Below, piece after piece: positions 21,535 to 29,583 of a stretch of DNA of 64,000 bases. The stretch covers positions 248,001-312,000 of the forward strand of contig DATMFF010000006.1 of NCBI GenBank assembly GCA_035556735.1, read 5' to 3'. The stretch comes from CANJBX01 sp035556735. GTDB lineage: Bacteria > Pseudomonadota > Alphaproteobacteria > Rhizobiales > Xanthobacteraceae. A model generated the notes under the pieces. That model was not told the DNA's origin. It saw nothing but the letters and a program-made list of their open reading frames with translations, and made no database searches. A program made the translations under genes and the position numbers. Position 1 is the first letter of the stretch. Every line of letters starts with the position of its first letter.

Positions 21535-22118
21535 TCATCAATTTGCCCGAGCAACCCTGCGGATACGTTCACCTTTCCACTGCCTCCGATTGGGAGAAGT
21601 GGATTCGGAAATGTCTCCCAGCGGGCCTCCACCAGGACATTCAGCGACGCCTGATCTCCAATCTCAAACACGTTCTGGTCGGGTTGGAGATGAAGGCCGC
21701 ACTGATCGTTCCTCACGCGAATCAGGGCAAACTTTTGTTCGAGTCCTATTTCCACATGCTCAACTTCGAATTCTGCGTCGGCATGTTCTCAATATGCGAA
21801 GGGCTGGGCTCCGCGCTTTGGTTGCGGGAAAACAATTTGGATGGATCCGCTGCCAACCGCATCTCCATCGATGACTGGAAGCTCCCTCTGACCAAGAAGT
21901 TCGATCCCGAAGGGAAGTACAATCTTGGCGCGGACGTCGATACAGTAAAGAGCGTCAGAGACAAGCTTCACCAAGATAGACTGGGTGCCCGAGAGGAAAT
22001 CGACTGGCATGCCTTTTCGTACGATAAGGCGTTTGTGCCGACGGCGCGCGCGATGCGATGCCTGCTCAGAACGAATGATGGCGACGTGCCGAATAAAACG
22101 AACCTGACCGCCGAGTAG
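21525..22118 (+). CDS. Hypothetical protein, putative partner of the DUF262-AlbA_2 gene
   Basis: A 197-residue soluble protein that I do not recognise. No signal peptide or membrane span is evident; it seems largely helical. The start is TTG at 21525, supported by GGAG seven bases upstream; the next in-frame ATG is at residue 56. VRDKLHQDR (144-152) recalls the R-D/N-xxx-H motif of HEPN RNases, but the spacing is one residue short, so this is only a hint. It lies 181 bases after the DUF262-AlbA_2 gene on the same strand and in the same AT-richer segment, so the two may act together. Confidence 0.5.
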   Translation: MFYLINLPEQPCGYVHLSTASDWEKWIRKCLPAGLHQDIQRRLISNLKHVLVGLEMKAALIVPHANQGKLLFESYFHMLNFEFCVGMFSICEGLGSALWLRENNLDGSAANRISIDDWKLPLTKKFDPEGKYNLGADVDTVKSVRDKLHQDRLGAREEIDWHAFSYDKAFVPTARAMRCLLRTNDGDVPNKTNLTAE

Positions 22119-22173
22119 CGGATCCGTGGTTTGCTGGATGGTGGAGAAACGGGTGCTGACGTGCGCGCCCCCT

Positions 22174-23187
22174 CTACGGCACCAGCACCACACTCCCCGT
22201 CGTCTTCCTCTCCTCCAAGTCCCGGTGCGCCTGCGCGGCATCCCGCAACGCATAGCGCTGCGTCACGCTCGGCGTGAGCACGCCCTTTTCGATCAGCCCG
22301 AACAGCTCGGCGGTCGCCTCGTCGAGGACGCTGCGCTCATAAAAGAAGAAGCCCATGCCGATGCGCGTCACCATCTGCGCGCCGCGGTGCGCGAGCGGGC
22401 GGATGTCGAGCGGCGGCGGTGCGCCCGAGGCGTTGCCGAAGTTGACCAGCGTGCCGAAGCCGTCGAGGCAGTCGAGCGACGCTAAGAACACGTCCTTGCC
22501 GACGCCGTCGAACACCGCCGACACGCCGCCGGGCACGATGGCGTTGACCGCGGCGACCCAGTCCACGTCGCGATAGCGGATCACATGGTCGCAGCCGAGC
22601 GCGCGCGCCGTGCGCTCCTTCTCCGCGCTGCCGACGGTGCCGATCACCGTCGCGCCGAGGTGCTTCGCCCATTGCACCAGAAAGCTCGACACGCCGCCGG
22701 CCGCCGCGTGCACCAGCACGGAGTGGCCGGGCTTGACCGGAAACACACGCCGCACGATGCACCACGCGGTGAGGCCCTTGAGCAGCGCCGCCGCGGCCTG
22801 CTCGTCGGAGACGCCGTCGGGGATGCGCACGAGGCGCTCGGCCTCGATCACGCGCATTTCGCTATAAGCACCCGGCTGCGCCGCCATCCCGCTCGGCGCG
22901 ACGTAGACGACGCGGTCGCCGGGCTTGAGCGCCGCGACATCGGGGCCGACGCTCTCGATCACGCCTGCGCCCTCGTTGCCGATGATCGCGGGCAGCGCGA
23001 GCTTGGTGTGCAGATAGAACGTGCCGCGCCGCAGGTTGACGTCGGCGTAGTTGAGCCCGATCGCGGTGTGGCGCAGCCGCACCTCGCCCGGCCCCGGCGG
23101 CGGCACCTCGACCTCCTCGAAGCGCAGCACCTCCGGCCCGCCGTTCTCGTGGATGCGGATCGCGTGGGCGCGGATGGGCTGTGGCAC
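22174..23187 (-). CDS. Quinone oxidoreductase, zinc-free MDR family
   Basis: A 337-residue NADPH-dependent medium-chain dehydrogenase/reductase. The N-terminal GroES-like half has GLNYADVNLRRGTFY and GNEGAGVIESVGP; the nucleotide half has the Rossmann motif VLVHAAAGGVSSFLVQWAKHLGATVIGTVGS. Zinc ligands are absent, as in the quinone reductase (QOR) group. The start is taken as GTG at 23187 (VPQPIRAHAIRI); codons upstream in the same frame derive from a dispersed repeat and from poorly conserved sequence. It probably reduces quinones or enones in the cytosol. Confidence 0.92.
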   Translation of the reverse strand: MPQPIRAHAIRIHENGGPEVLRFEEVEVPPPGPGEVRLRHTAIGLNYADVNLRRGTFYLHTKLALPAIIGNEGAGVIESVGPDVAALKPGDRVVYVAPSGMAAQPGAYSEMRVIEAERLVRIPDGVSDEQAAAALLKGLTAWCIVRRVFPVKPGHSVLVHAAAGGVSSFLVQWAKHLGATVIGTVGSAEKERTARALGCDHVIRYRDVDWVAAVNAIVPGGVSAVFDGVGKDVFLASLDCLDGFGTLVNFGNASGAPPPLDIRPLAHRGAQMVTRIGMGFFFYERSVLDEATAELFGLIEKGVLTPSVTQRYALRDAAQAHRDLEERKTTGSVVLVP

Positions 23188-23335
23188 GTGTTCGCTCCCG
23201 GACTGTTTGTCGTTGCGCACGGAAGGATAAGGCAGATCGTTGCCCTCGTCATTGCGCGGAGCGACGCGCAACGATGTGCGGACAACACCCCCGCCCTTCA
23301 CCCATGCCTGATCGATGGGGCCTGCGGCGCGCGCT

Positions 23336-23641
23336 TTAATCGCGCAGCGAGGCCTGATAGCCCTTGAGCACCGGCGGCAGGTCCGCGCGTTTCGGCCGAA
23401 GGGCCTCGCACGACACGGTCTGGTCCGAGATCAGCAGCGGCGCGTCGTTGCTCAGCACGACGCGGCGGCAGGCGCCGCCACCTTCCGGCGTCACCACGGT
23501 GGCGATGCGCGGCTCGGGCCGCGGCATCATCGGCATCCGCGCGGGCTTCGCGTCATGCAGGGCGAAAGCCGCCACGGCGCCGACGGCCATGCCGCAGACG
23601 GCAGGCAGGAGAAGGCGTGTGAATGCGCGCGCGGCAGCCAT
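23336..23641 (-). CDS. Hypothetical membrane-anchored small protein
   Basis: A 101-residue protein that I do not recognise. An N-terminal hydrophobic segment (RLLLPAVCGMAVGAVAAFAL, about residues 9-28) is a signal or anchor, followed by a Pro/Arg stretch and a small domain with two cysteines (GGGACRRVVL and TVSCEAL) that could form a disulfide in the periplasm. The ATG at 23641 fits; the open frame upstream runs into repeats and should not be included. It may share a transcript direction with the quinone reductase gene downstream. Confidence 0.6.
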   Translation of the reverse strand: MAAARAFTRLLLPAVCGMAVGAVAAFALHDAKPARMPMMPRPEPRIATVVTPEGGGACRRVVLSNDAPLLISDQTVSCEALRPKRADLPPVLKGYQASLRD

Positions 23642-23724
23642 GTGAAACGTCCCCGACCGCGATCGAGAATGCGGCAGCGCGCTTAAGGAGGCGTTACGGC
23701 GCTGCTGGCCGAAGTTTCTCCCCC

Positions 23725-23946
23725 TGTCATGCCCGCGCACGCGGGCATCCAGGACTCCGCAGCGTTCGAGGCCCGCCTCCGAGGTCAGTGGCGACTGGAT
23801 GCTCCGCTGTCGCGGAGCATGACAAGCTGAGAGGTTTCGCTTCCCTCCGGCCGCTCCTCCCACGTCATTGCGGGGAGTGCAGCGATGACGCATCCAATCC
23901 CTACTCGCCGCGCTGGATTGCTTCGTCGGGCTGGCCTCCTCGCAGG
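23725..23946. repeat. Dispersed palindromic repeats, one family A and one family B copy
   Basis: Family A (23725-23831) opens with TGTCATGCCCGCGCACGCGG and closes with the near-complement GCGGAGCATGACA, giving a long hairpin. Family B (23864-23946) opens with GTCATTGCGGGGAGTGCAGC and closes with TGGATTGCTTCGTCGGGCTG. Both recur throughout the window between genes. This pair fills most of the gap upstream of otsA; nothing else is seen there. A partial family B copy also lies at about 23248-23275. Confidence 0.85.
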
Positions 23947-24029
23947 ACGCGTTGCCGCGTCTGTGCCGCGCGCCCTTGAGTTGGCGGCGTGGGCATGCAC
24001 GAATGTACAGACACTTGGGGGTAATCCGC

Positions 24030-25394
24030 TTGGGCCGTCTGGTCGTGGTCTCCAACCGAGTCGCGCTGCCGGGCGAGAGCGCGCAGCGCAGCGGCGGGCT
24101 TGTGACCGGCCTGCTCGACGCGCTGCATCAGGCCGGCGGACTGTGGTTCGGGTGGAGCGGCAGGCTGGGAGAACCCTCGCCGGCGCCGGCGATCGTCGAG
24201 GCCGACGGGGTGACCTACGCGACGGTCGATTTCACCCGCGCGGACCATGACGGCTATTACAGCGGCTTCTCCAACGGGGCGCTGTGGCCGCTGTTCCATT
24301 ACCGGCTCGATCTCGTGAACTTCACCCGCCGCGACCACGCCGCCTATCGCCGCGTCAATGCCCTGCTCGCCGATGCGCTCGCCCCTCTGCTCCGGCCGGA
24401 CGATGTCGTCTGGGTGCACGACTATCACATGATCCCGATGGGCGAGGAGCTGCGCCGCCGCGGGGCCGCGCAGCGGATCGGGTTCTTCCTGCATACGCCG
24501 TTTCCCGCCCTGGGCGTGCTGGACGCCCTTCCCCATTACAAGGATCTGCTGAAGGCGCTGTGCGCCTACGATCTGGTCGGGTTTCAGACGATCGAGGACC
24601 TGACCGCGTTCCAGGACGCCCTCGCGCGCCGTGCCGCCGGCACGATCTCGTCCGATGGCGTCGTCCGCGCCTTCGACCGCGTCCTGCGCGCCGGGGTCTT
24701 CCCGATCGGCGTCGATCCGCAAGCCGTCGCCGGCACGGCCAGCCGCGCCGTGACCTCCCTGACGGCGCGCCGGCTGCATGAAAATCTACGCGGCCGCCGG
24801 ATGATCATCGGGGTGGACCGCCTCGACTACAGCAAGGGGCTGGAGCACCGGTTCAAGGCGTTCGCCTGCCTTCTCGACAACTACCCCGAGCACCGCAGGG
24901 AGGTCCGCTTCTTTCAGATCGCCACGGCCACGCGCAGCGAGGTTCCCGAATATCGCGCATTGCGGCAGCGGCTCGGCGCGCTCGCCGGCGACATCGCCGG
25001 CCGCTTCGCGGAGCTCGACTGGGCCCCGATCCAGTATCTGAACCGCAGCTTCTCCCAGCGCTCGCTGGCCGGCTTCTTCAGGCTCGGCCGCGTCGGGCTC
25101 GTCACGCCGCTGCGCGACGGAATGAATCTCGTGGCCAAGGAGTATGTCGCGGCGCAGGACCCCGACGACCCCGGCGTGCTCGTTCTCTCGCCCTTCGCGG
25201 GGGCGGCCCACGAGCTCGACAGCGCCGTGATCGCCAATCCCTATGATCCCGACGCCGTCGCCGAAGCCCTGAACGCGGCGCTGCGGATGCCACTCGCGGA
25301 GCGAAGCGCGCGTTGGCGCGCGATGATGGAGGTCCTGCGCCGCAACAGCATCTCGGCCTGGCGCGAGCGTTTTCTGGGCGAGCTGAGCCGATAG
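24030..25394 (+). CDS. otsA: Trehalose-6-phosphate synthase (GT20)
   Basis: A 454-residue glycosyltransferase joining UDP-glucose to glucose-6-phosphate to make trehalose-6-phosphate, a compatible-solute precursor. It begins GRLVVVSNRVALP and has GGLVTGLL (glycine loop), WVHDYHMIPM, LHTPFP, GVDRLDYSKGL and DGMNLVAKEYVA, all diagnostic. The start is TTG at 24030, chosen because GGGGG lies eight bases upstream and family members start just before RLVVVSNR; an ATG at 24003 is the alternative. No otsB phosphatase gene is adjacent. Confidence 0.95.
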   Translation: MGRLVVVSNRVALPGESAQRSGGLVTGLLDALHQAGGLWFGWSGRLGEPSPAPAIVEADGVTYATVDFTRADHDGYYSGFSNGALWPLFHYRLDLVNFTRRDHAAYRRVNALLADALAPLLRPDDVVWVHDYHMIPMGEELRRRGAAQRIGFFLHTPFPALGVLDALPHYKDLLKALCAYDLVGFQTIEDLTAFQDALARRAAGTISSDGVVRAFDRVLRAGVFPIGVDPQAVAGTASRAVTSLTARRLHENLRGRRMIIGVDRLDYSKGLEHRFKAFACLLDNYPEHRREVRFFQIATATRSEVPEYRALRQRLGALAGDIAGRFAELDWAPIQYLNRSFSQRSLAGFFRLGRVGLVTPLRDGMNLVAKEYVAAQDPDDPGVLVLSPFAGAAHELDSAVIANPYDPDAVAEALNAALRMPLAERSARWRAMMEVLRRNSISAWRERFLGELSR

Positions 25395-25446
25395 GCCGCG
25401 CGTCGCTGCCGCCCGCGGCATGGCCGGCGGCAACCCGGAGCGCCGA

Positions 25447-25803
25447 CTACTGCCCGACCAGCTTCTGCACCTCGGCCAGTGCGTGATCGCACGCGGCCTT
25501 GTCGCCCGCCGCGTCGGCGGCGCGGGCCCGGGTCATGGCCTCCTGCATGGAGGTGATCGCGCCCTGCGAGATGTCGCCGAGGCTCGCCTCGGCTTCGGCG
25601 ATCGAACGCGGCGTCGGCTGCCGGTGGAGCTGGGCGTCGGTGCTCTGGCGCGCGCCCGGACCGCGCGAGGCCATCGCGGCAAGGCGCGCATCGATGACCG
25701 ACTGCATGCGGGCGATGCTGTCGCTGCACGGCCCGGCTTGGCCGGGCCCCGTCATGAGAACGAGCGCGGCGGCGCTCAAGACCAGAAGTTCCCGGATGCG
25801 CAT
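25447..25803 (-). CDS. Small secreted hypothetical protein
   Basis: A 118-residue exported protein that I do not recognise. A good signal peptide (MRIRELLVLSAAALVLMTGPGQAG) is followed by a short helical domain with two cysteines (GPCSDSIARMQ and KAACDHALAEVQKLVG). The pattern resembles small periplasmic helical hairpin proteins closed by one disulfide. GAGGAGGG sits upstream of the ATG with suitable spacing. It converges on otsA. Confidence 0.72.
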   Translation of the reverse strand: MRIRELLVLSAAALVLMTGPGQAGPCSDSIARMQSVIDARLAAMASRGPGARQSTDAQLHRQPTPRSIAEAEASLGDISQGAITSMQEAMTRARAADAAGDKAACDHALAEVQKLVGQ

Positions 25804-26005
25804 GGTATCGCCCTCCTCGACCGGCTTTGCAGACCGACGTGCGAAGGGAGCAGAAAGACGTCAACCGGCGCTGATCAAAATCGGCGCACTTTCGATACAA
25901 TCAGGAGCGGATTTGCATGAACGGCCGCGCGCGCCCAAGAATCCCGCGCGCACGAAGCGGCGTCGCCGCCGGCACCTCTCATGTCGTTCACGCGAGCCCC
26001 TCCGC

Positions 26006-26460
26006 TGTCATGCCCGCGCACGCGGGCATCCAGTCCTCCGCAGCGTTCGAAGCCAATCTCCGAGGTCGGTGGCTACTGGATGCTCCGCTGTCGCGGAGCA
26101 TGACAAGCTGAGAGTTCCGTCCGACACGCCTTCGCCGTCATTGCGAGGACGCCGAAGGCGGACGAAGCAATCCAGCTCTGAGCCGCCACAATGGACCGCC
26201 AGGCTGACGCCCTCCCCGCGATGACGCACATTGCCCTCCGCTGTCATGCCCGCGCACGCGGGCATCCAGTCCTCCGCAGCGTTCGAAGCCAATCTCCGAG
26301 GTCGGTGGCTACTGGATGCTCCGCTTTCGCGGAGCATGACAAGCTGAGAGGCCTGCGATCACAACCATCCGTCATTGCGAGGAGCGCAGCGACGAAGCAA
26401 TCCAGAGCGGCGACGCCACGCTGGATCCGTCGTCGGGCTGACGCCCTCCTCGCGACGCCG
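26006..26460. repeat. Tandem A-B-A-B block of dispersed repeats (236-bp period)
   Basis: Two composite units follow each other. Family A copies start at about 26006 and 26242 (236 bases apart), and family B copies at about 26129 and 26370. The family A arms TCATGCCCGCGCACGCGGGC and CGGAGCATGACA are complementary enough to fold into long hairpins. The block separates two genes converging or leaving on the minus strand; no real coding sequence lies in it. Confidence 0.85.
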
Positions 26461-26478
26461 CAGCTCCGATCCGCCGCT

Positions 26479-27489
26479 CTATTCCACCGCGTGCGTGTCG
26501 GCGGCGCTGGCGCTTGCACTGCGCATCGCGCGCTTGGCCAGCATCGGCGGCGCCTCGCGCAGGCGCGTGACCACGATCATGCGGTCGACCTCGCCGCGCA
26601 TGAACGCTTTGAGGAAGCGCGGGTAGTCTTTGAACGACACGCAGCCGTTCGACTGCCCGCTCGGGCCGAGCATGTAGGAGTGCGCCAGGATGCCGTCGCG
26701 GTTGAACATGGTGCGCTCGTTGACCGGCGTCATGCGGATCGCCTTTACGCCGTGGAACAGACTTTCGCGCAGTCTGAGGGTATAGACGTTGGGCGGGGTC
26801 GGGCCGCGGTTCTTCTGATGCACGTGGCGCGGATCGTCCATCATGCTGCCGAGGCCGGAATGCGCCTCCAGGCGCTCGCCGCTCGGCATGTACACGACCT
26901 TCGCGGCGATGTCGTAGACCGCCGTGCGCTGCAGGTTGCCGTCGTCGAGCGGCTCGCTGCCCGGCGGGGTGAGCGTGGCCAGCATCGGCCGCGTCGGGGG
27001 CAGCGGTGCGCGCACGCCGTCGCGCGACGGGATGCGCACCGAGCCCGGCGGCGCCAGCGCGATGTGCGAGACATCGCCGATCGAGCCGGTTGCCTCGACG
27101 TCCGGGAAGCTGACGGCGGCGGCGAACAGCGCGTCGCCCGCGAGCGCGAGCACGCCGCTCGCGCGCGGCTCCGCATGCGGCGCCTCGGCCTGGCGGATGT
27201 GCGGCTCGGGCAGGTTCAATCCGGCGATGATGTCGATCTGCGTGCGCCGTCCGATGATCGGCATCACGCTGCCGGGCGGCGCCAGCGCGAGCATTGACCG
27301 GTGCTCGCCCCGCGCCAGCATCGCGCCCGCGATCTTGCCGGCGCCGACGACGGCGGCGGCGACGGTGCTCGCCACGAGGGCCAGTCCCATCACGCCCAGC
27401 CCGAGCGTGCGCAGCGGCCGGCGGCGCGCCGCGCGACGGCGCGGACGCGCGCCCGTGACGCGCAACGAGGTTCGGGTCGCCGACGTCAT
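26479..27489 (-). CDS. DUF2778 domain protein (L,D-transpeptidase-like)
   Basis: A 336-residue envelope protein. A basic N-terminus and one membrane segment (about residues 28-52) precede a variable low-complexity region with repeated ALAPPGSV motifs, then the DUF2778 domain (about 190-315): SGERLEAHSGLG, GPTPPNVYTL, DGILAHSYMLGPSGQSNGCVSF. H270 and C283 form the catalytic His/Cys pair typical of YkuD-like folds. Family members include peptidoglycan-targeting effectors (Tlde1); in Hyphomicrobiales most are chromosomal proteins of unknown role. Activity on peptidoglycan is inferred. Confidence 0.82.
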   Translation of the reverse strand: MTSATRTSLRVTGARPRRRAARRRPLRTLGLGVMGLALVASTVAAAVVGAGKIAGAMLARGEHRSMLALAPPGSVMPIIGRRTQIDIIAGLNLPEPHIRQAEAPHAEPRASGVLALAGDALFAAAVSFPDVEATGSIGDVSHIALAPPGSVRIPSRDGVRAPLPPTRPMLATLTPPGSEPLDDGNLQRTAVYDIAAKVVYMPSGERLEAHSGLGSMMDDPRHVHQKNRGPTPPNVYTLRLRESLFHGVKAIRMTPVNERTMFNRDGILAHSYMLGPSGQSNGCVSFKDYPRFLKAFMRGEVDRMIVVTRLREAPPMLAKRAMRSASASAADTHAVE

Positions 27490-27717
27490 GGGTTACGCGG
27501 TACTCGGTACAGATTGCATCAACTTGGAAGGAACAGGATGGCCCAGCGTGGTTAAGCGGGCGTAAAGGCGCGTGAGGGCAGCGCAAGGGCGCGGTGTGGG
27601 CGGAAAAACGGCAGCCGGTACTGCGGGATGGGTTGCACGCGATCTGGCGCGCCGCCGCGGTATCATCGCGCGGACATGCGGCCTGCACGGGTCGCGGCGG
27701 GGCCGAAGCCTCTCCGC

Positions 27718-28405
27718 CGTCATGGCCGCGCACGCGGGCATCCAGTACTCCGCAGCGTGCGAAACCAACCTCCGAGGTCGGTGGCTACTGGATGCTCCGC
27801 TGTCGCAGAGCATGACAAGCCGAGAGGCCTGCGATCACAACCATCCGTCATTGCGAGGAGCGCAGCGACGAAGCAATCCAGTTCCGAGCCGCCACACGGG
27901 ATCGCATCGTCGGGCTGACGCCGTCCTTGCGATGACACACAACGCCCGCCGCCGTCATGCCCGCGCACGCGGGCATCCAGTACTCCGCAGCGTGCGAAAC
28001 CAACCTCCGAGGTCGGCGGCTACTGGATGCTCCGCTGTCGCGGAGCATGACAAACGGAGAGGCTTGCGATCACAACCATCCGTCATTGCGAGGAGCGCAG
28101 CGACGAAGCAATCCAGTTCCGAGCCGCCACACGGGATCGCGTCGTCGGGCTGACGCCGTCCTCGCGATGACACACATTGCCCGCCGCCGTCATGCCCGCG
28201 CACGCGGGCATCCAGTACTCCGCAGCGTGCGAAACCAACCTCCGAGGTCGGCGGCTACTGGATGCTCCGCTGTCGCGGAGCATGACAAACGGAGAGGCCT
28301 GCGATCACAACCATCCGTCATTGCGAGGAGCGCAGTCACGAAGCAATCCAGCTTCTGGCGTACCCCACTGCATCGCGTCGTCGGGCCGCCCCTCTCTCGC
28401 GCTGA
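27718..28405. repeat. Three tandem 235-bp composite repeat units
   Basis: Three units, each one family A plus one family B copy, begin at 27718, 27953 and 28188, exactly 235 bases apart. The first two are nearly identical, differing at a handful of bases; the third diverges after its family B start (about 28350). Each unit gives accidental open frames on both strands that I did not call. The array fills most of the gap of about 1 kb between the DUF2778 and outer-membrane protein genes; 27490-27717 has no other feature I can support. Confidence 0.9.
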
Positions 28406-28477
28406 CGCGACGCACGGGATCGTGTCATCTGGCTCGCGCCCGCGCGGTGACGCGGGACGAACTCCCCGCCGCCTCCG

Positions 28478-28517
28478 ACAACCTTTGGTTAAGTCCTGCG
28501 GACTTACCATAGGTTGT
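28478..28517. promoter_or_regulatory. Long near-perfect inverted repeat upstream of the outer-membrane barrel gene
   Basis: Arms ACAACCTTTGGTTAAGTCC (28478-28496) and GGACTTACCATAGGTTGT (28500-28517) pair over 18 positions with one mismatch and one bulged T, around a TGC loop. The element ends 20 bases before the ATG of the barrel gene, just before its GGGGGAC ribosome-binding site. If transcribed it would form a stable 5' UTR hairpin, as seen in long-lived porin mRNAs; as DNA it could be an operator. Confidence 0.6.
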
Positions 28518-28537
28518 GATTCGCTGGGGGACACCAC

Positions 28538-29227
28538 ATGGCACGACTGTTCGTTCTGCGCGCGCTTGCTCTCGCCGGCGCGGTCTGTCTCGCCGGCGCC
28601 GGTCACGCAGCGGATCTCATCCGCCCCGCGCCGCTTCCACCGCCCGTTCCGATCTGGACCTGGACCGGCTTCTACGCCGGCGTGCACGGCGGCGGCGCCT
28701 GGGGCGACGGCCACATCAACGACAGCGCCGGCAAGTTCGACATGTCGGGCGGCTTCGCCGGCGGCCAGATCGGCTACAATTATCAGATGGGCAGCTTCCT
28801 GCTCGGCGCCGAGGTCGACAGCGCCTGGGCGAGCATCGGCCGCAGCGAGACGTTCGTGGTGCCGCCGGCGACGCTCACCGCCGAAACCGAGATCGGCTAT
28901 CTGGGCACGGCGCGGCTGCGCGGCGGCTATGTGCAGGGCCCGACGCTCTGGTACGTCACCGGCGGCGCGAGCTGGATGCAGAACATCATCCGCCTGACGG
29001 CCGCGCTGCCGCCCTTCGTCGGCACCGCGTCGAGCGAGAACACCCACGTCGGCTGGAACATCGGCGGCGGCCTCGAATGGGCGTTCAACCCGAACTGGAC
29101 CCTCAAGGCCGAGTACCTCTACCACTCGTTCGATGACGAGACCTATTTCGCCGGCGTCGCCGGCGGTTTCCGCACCGATGCGCAGATCAACACCGTGAAG
29201 ATCGGCGTGAACTACCTCTTCCACTAG
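28538..29227 (+). CDS. Outer-membrane beta-barrel protein, Omp25/RopB-like
   Basis: A 229-residue outer-membrane protein. The signal peptide ends near GHAAD (about residue 23); the mature part begins with Pro-rich LIRPAPLPPPVPIWTWTGFYAGVHGGGAWG, the standard entry to the eight-stranded barrel of Hyphomicrobiales OMPs. It ends in WTLKAEYLYHSF...NTVKIGVNYLFH with alternating hydrophobic residues and terminal aromatics. It probably has a structural or host-interaction role rather than transport. A GGGGGAC site precedes the ATG, and a strong terminator follows at 29251. Confidence 0.88.
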   Translation: MARLFVLRALALAGAVCLAGAGHAADLIRPAPLPPPVPIWTWTGFYAGVHGGGAWGDGHINDSAGKFDMSGGFAGGQIGYNYQMGSFLLGAEVDSAWASIGRSETFVVPPATLTAETEIGYLGTARLRGGYVQGPTLWYVTGGASWMQNIIRLTAALPPFVGTASSENTHVGWNIGGGLEWAFNPNWTLKAEYLYHSFDDETYFAGVAGGFRTDAQINTVKIGVNYLFH

Positions 29228-29250
29228 CTGTCCCGTTGATCGCCTCGACC

Positions 29251-29281
29251 GGCCGCGCCTCACGGGCGCGGCCGTTTCTTT
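29251..29281 (+). terminator. Rho-independent terminator after the barrel gene
   Basis: A perfect 9-bp stem (GGCCGCGCC at 29251-29259 with GGCGCGGCC at 29265-29273) with a 5-base loop is followed by GTTTCTTTG. It lies 24 bases after the stop of the outer-membrane barrel gene, in the right orientation to end its transcript. Confidence 0.85.
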
Positions 29282-29298
29282 GCAGCGTCAGGTTCCCT

Positions 29299-29453
29299 GG
29301 GTCATTGCGCGGAGCGCGGCGACGAAGCAATCCACCTCCGATGCGCTCCGCTGGATCACGTCGCCGGGCTGACGCCCTCCTCGCGAGGACGCGACACACC
29401 TCTCCACATCGTCATGGCACATCGTCATGGCCGGGCTCGACCCGGCCATCCAC
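29299..29453. repeat. Dispersed repeats, family B then family C
   Basis: Family B lies at about 29299-29392 (GTCATTGCGCGGAGCGCGGC ... GACGCCCTCCTCGCGAGGAC). A family C copy lies at about 29425-29453 (GTCATGGCCGGGCTCGACCC then GGCCATCCA), itself palindromic. Together they fill most of the gap before the ABC transporter operon; no gene is seen here. Confidence 0.8.
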
Positions 29454-29583
29454 GCCTTTCCTTGTCTGCGCCCGCACAGCCTGACGCGGATGTCCGGGAC
29501 CCGGCGCTGCGCGCCGGCCCGGGCGTGACGACGGGAGAACGTCACCCGCAGAGCATTCAGAAGGACGGGCAAACGCCGCGGCC

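Noticed and set aside
26006..28405. Regularly spaced repeats resembling a CRISPR array
   Set aside because: The period (235-236 bp) is far too long, the units are nearly identical throughout with no unique spacers, and no cas gene is near. They are tandem palindromic intergenic repeats.
27572..28997. Several open frames inside the repeat array (both strands)
   Set aside because: They are translations of families A and B and recur in every copy with the same peptide, so they reflect the repeat rather than genes.
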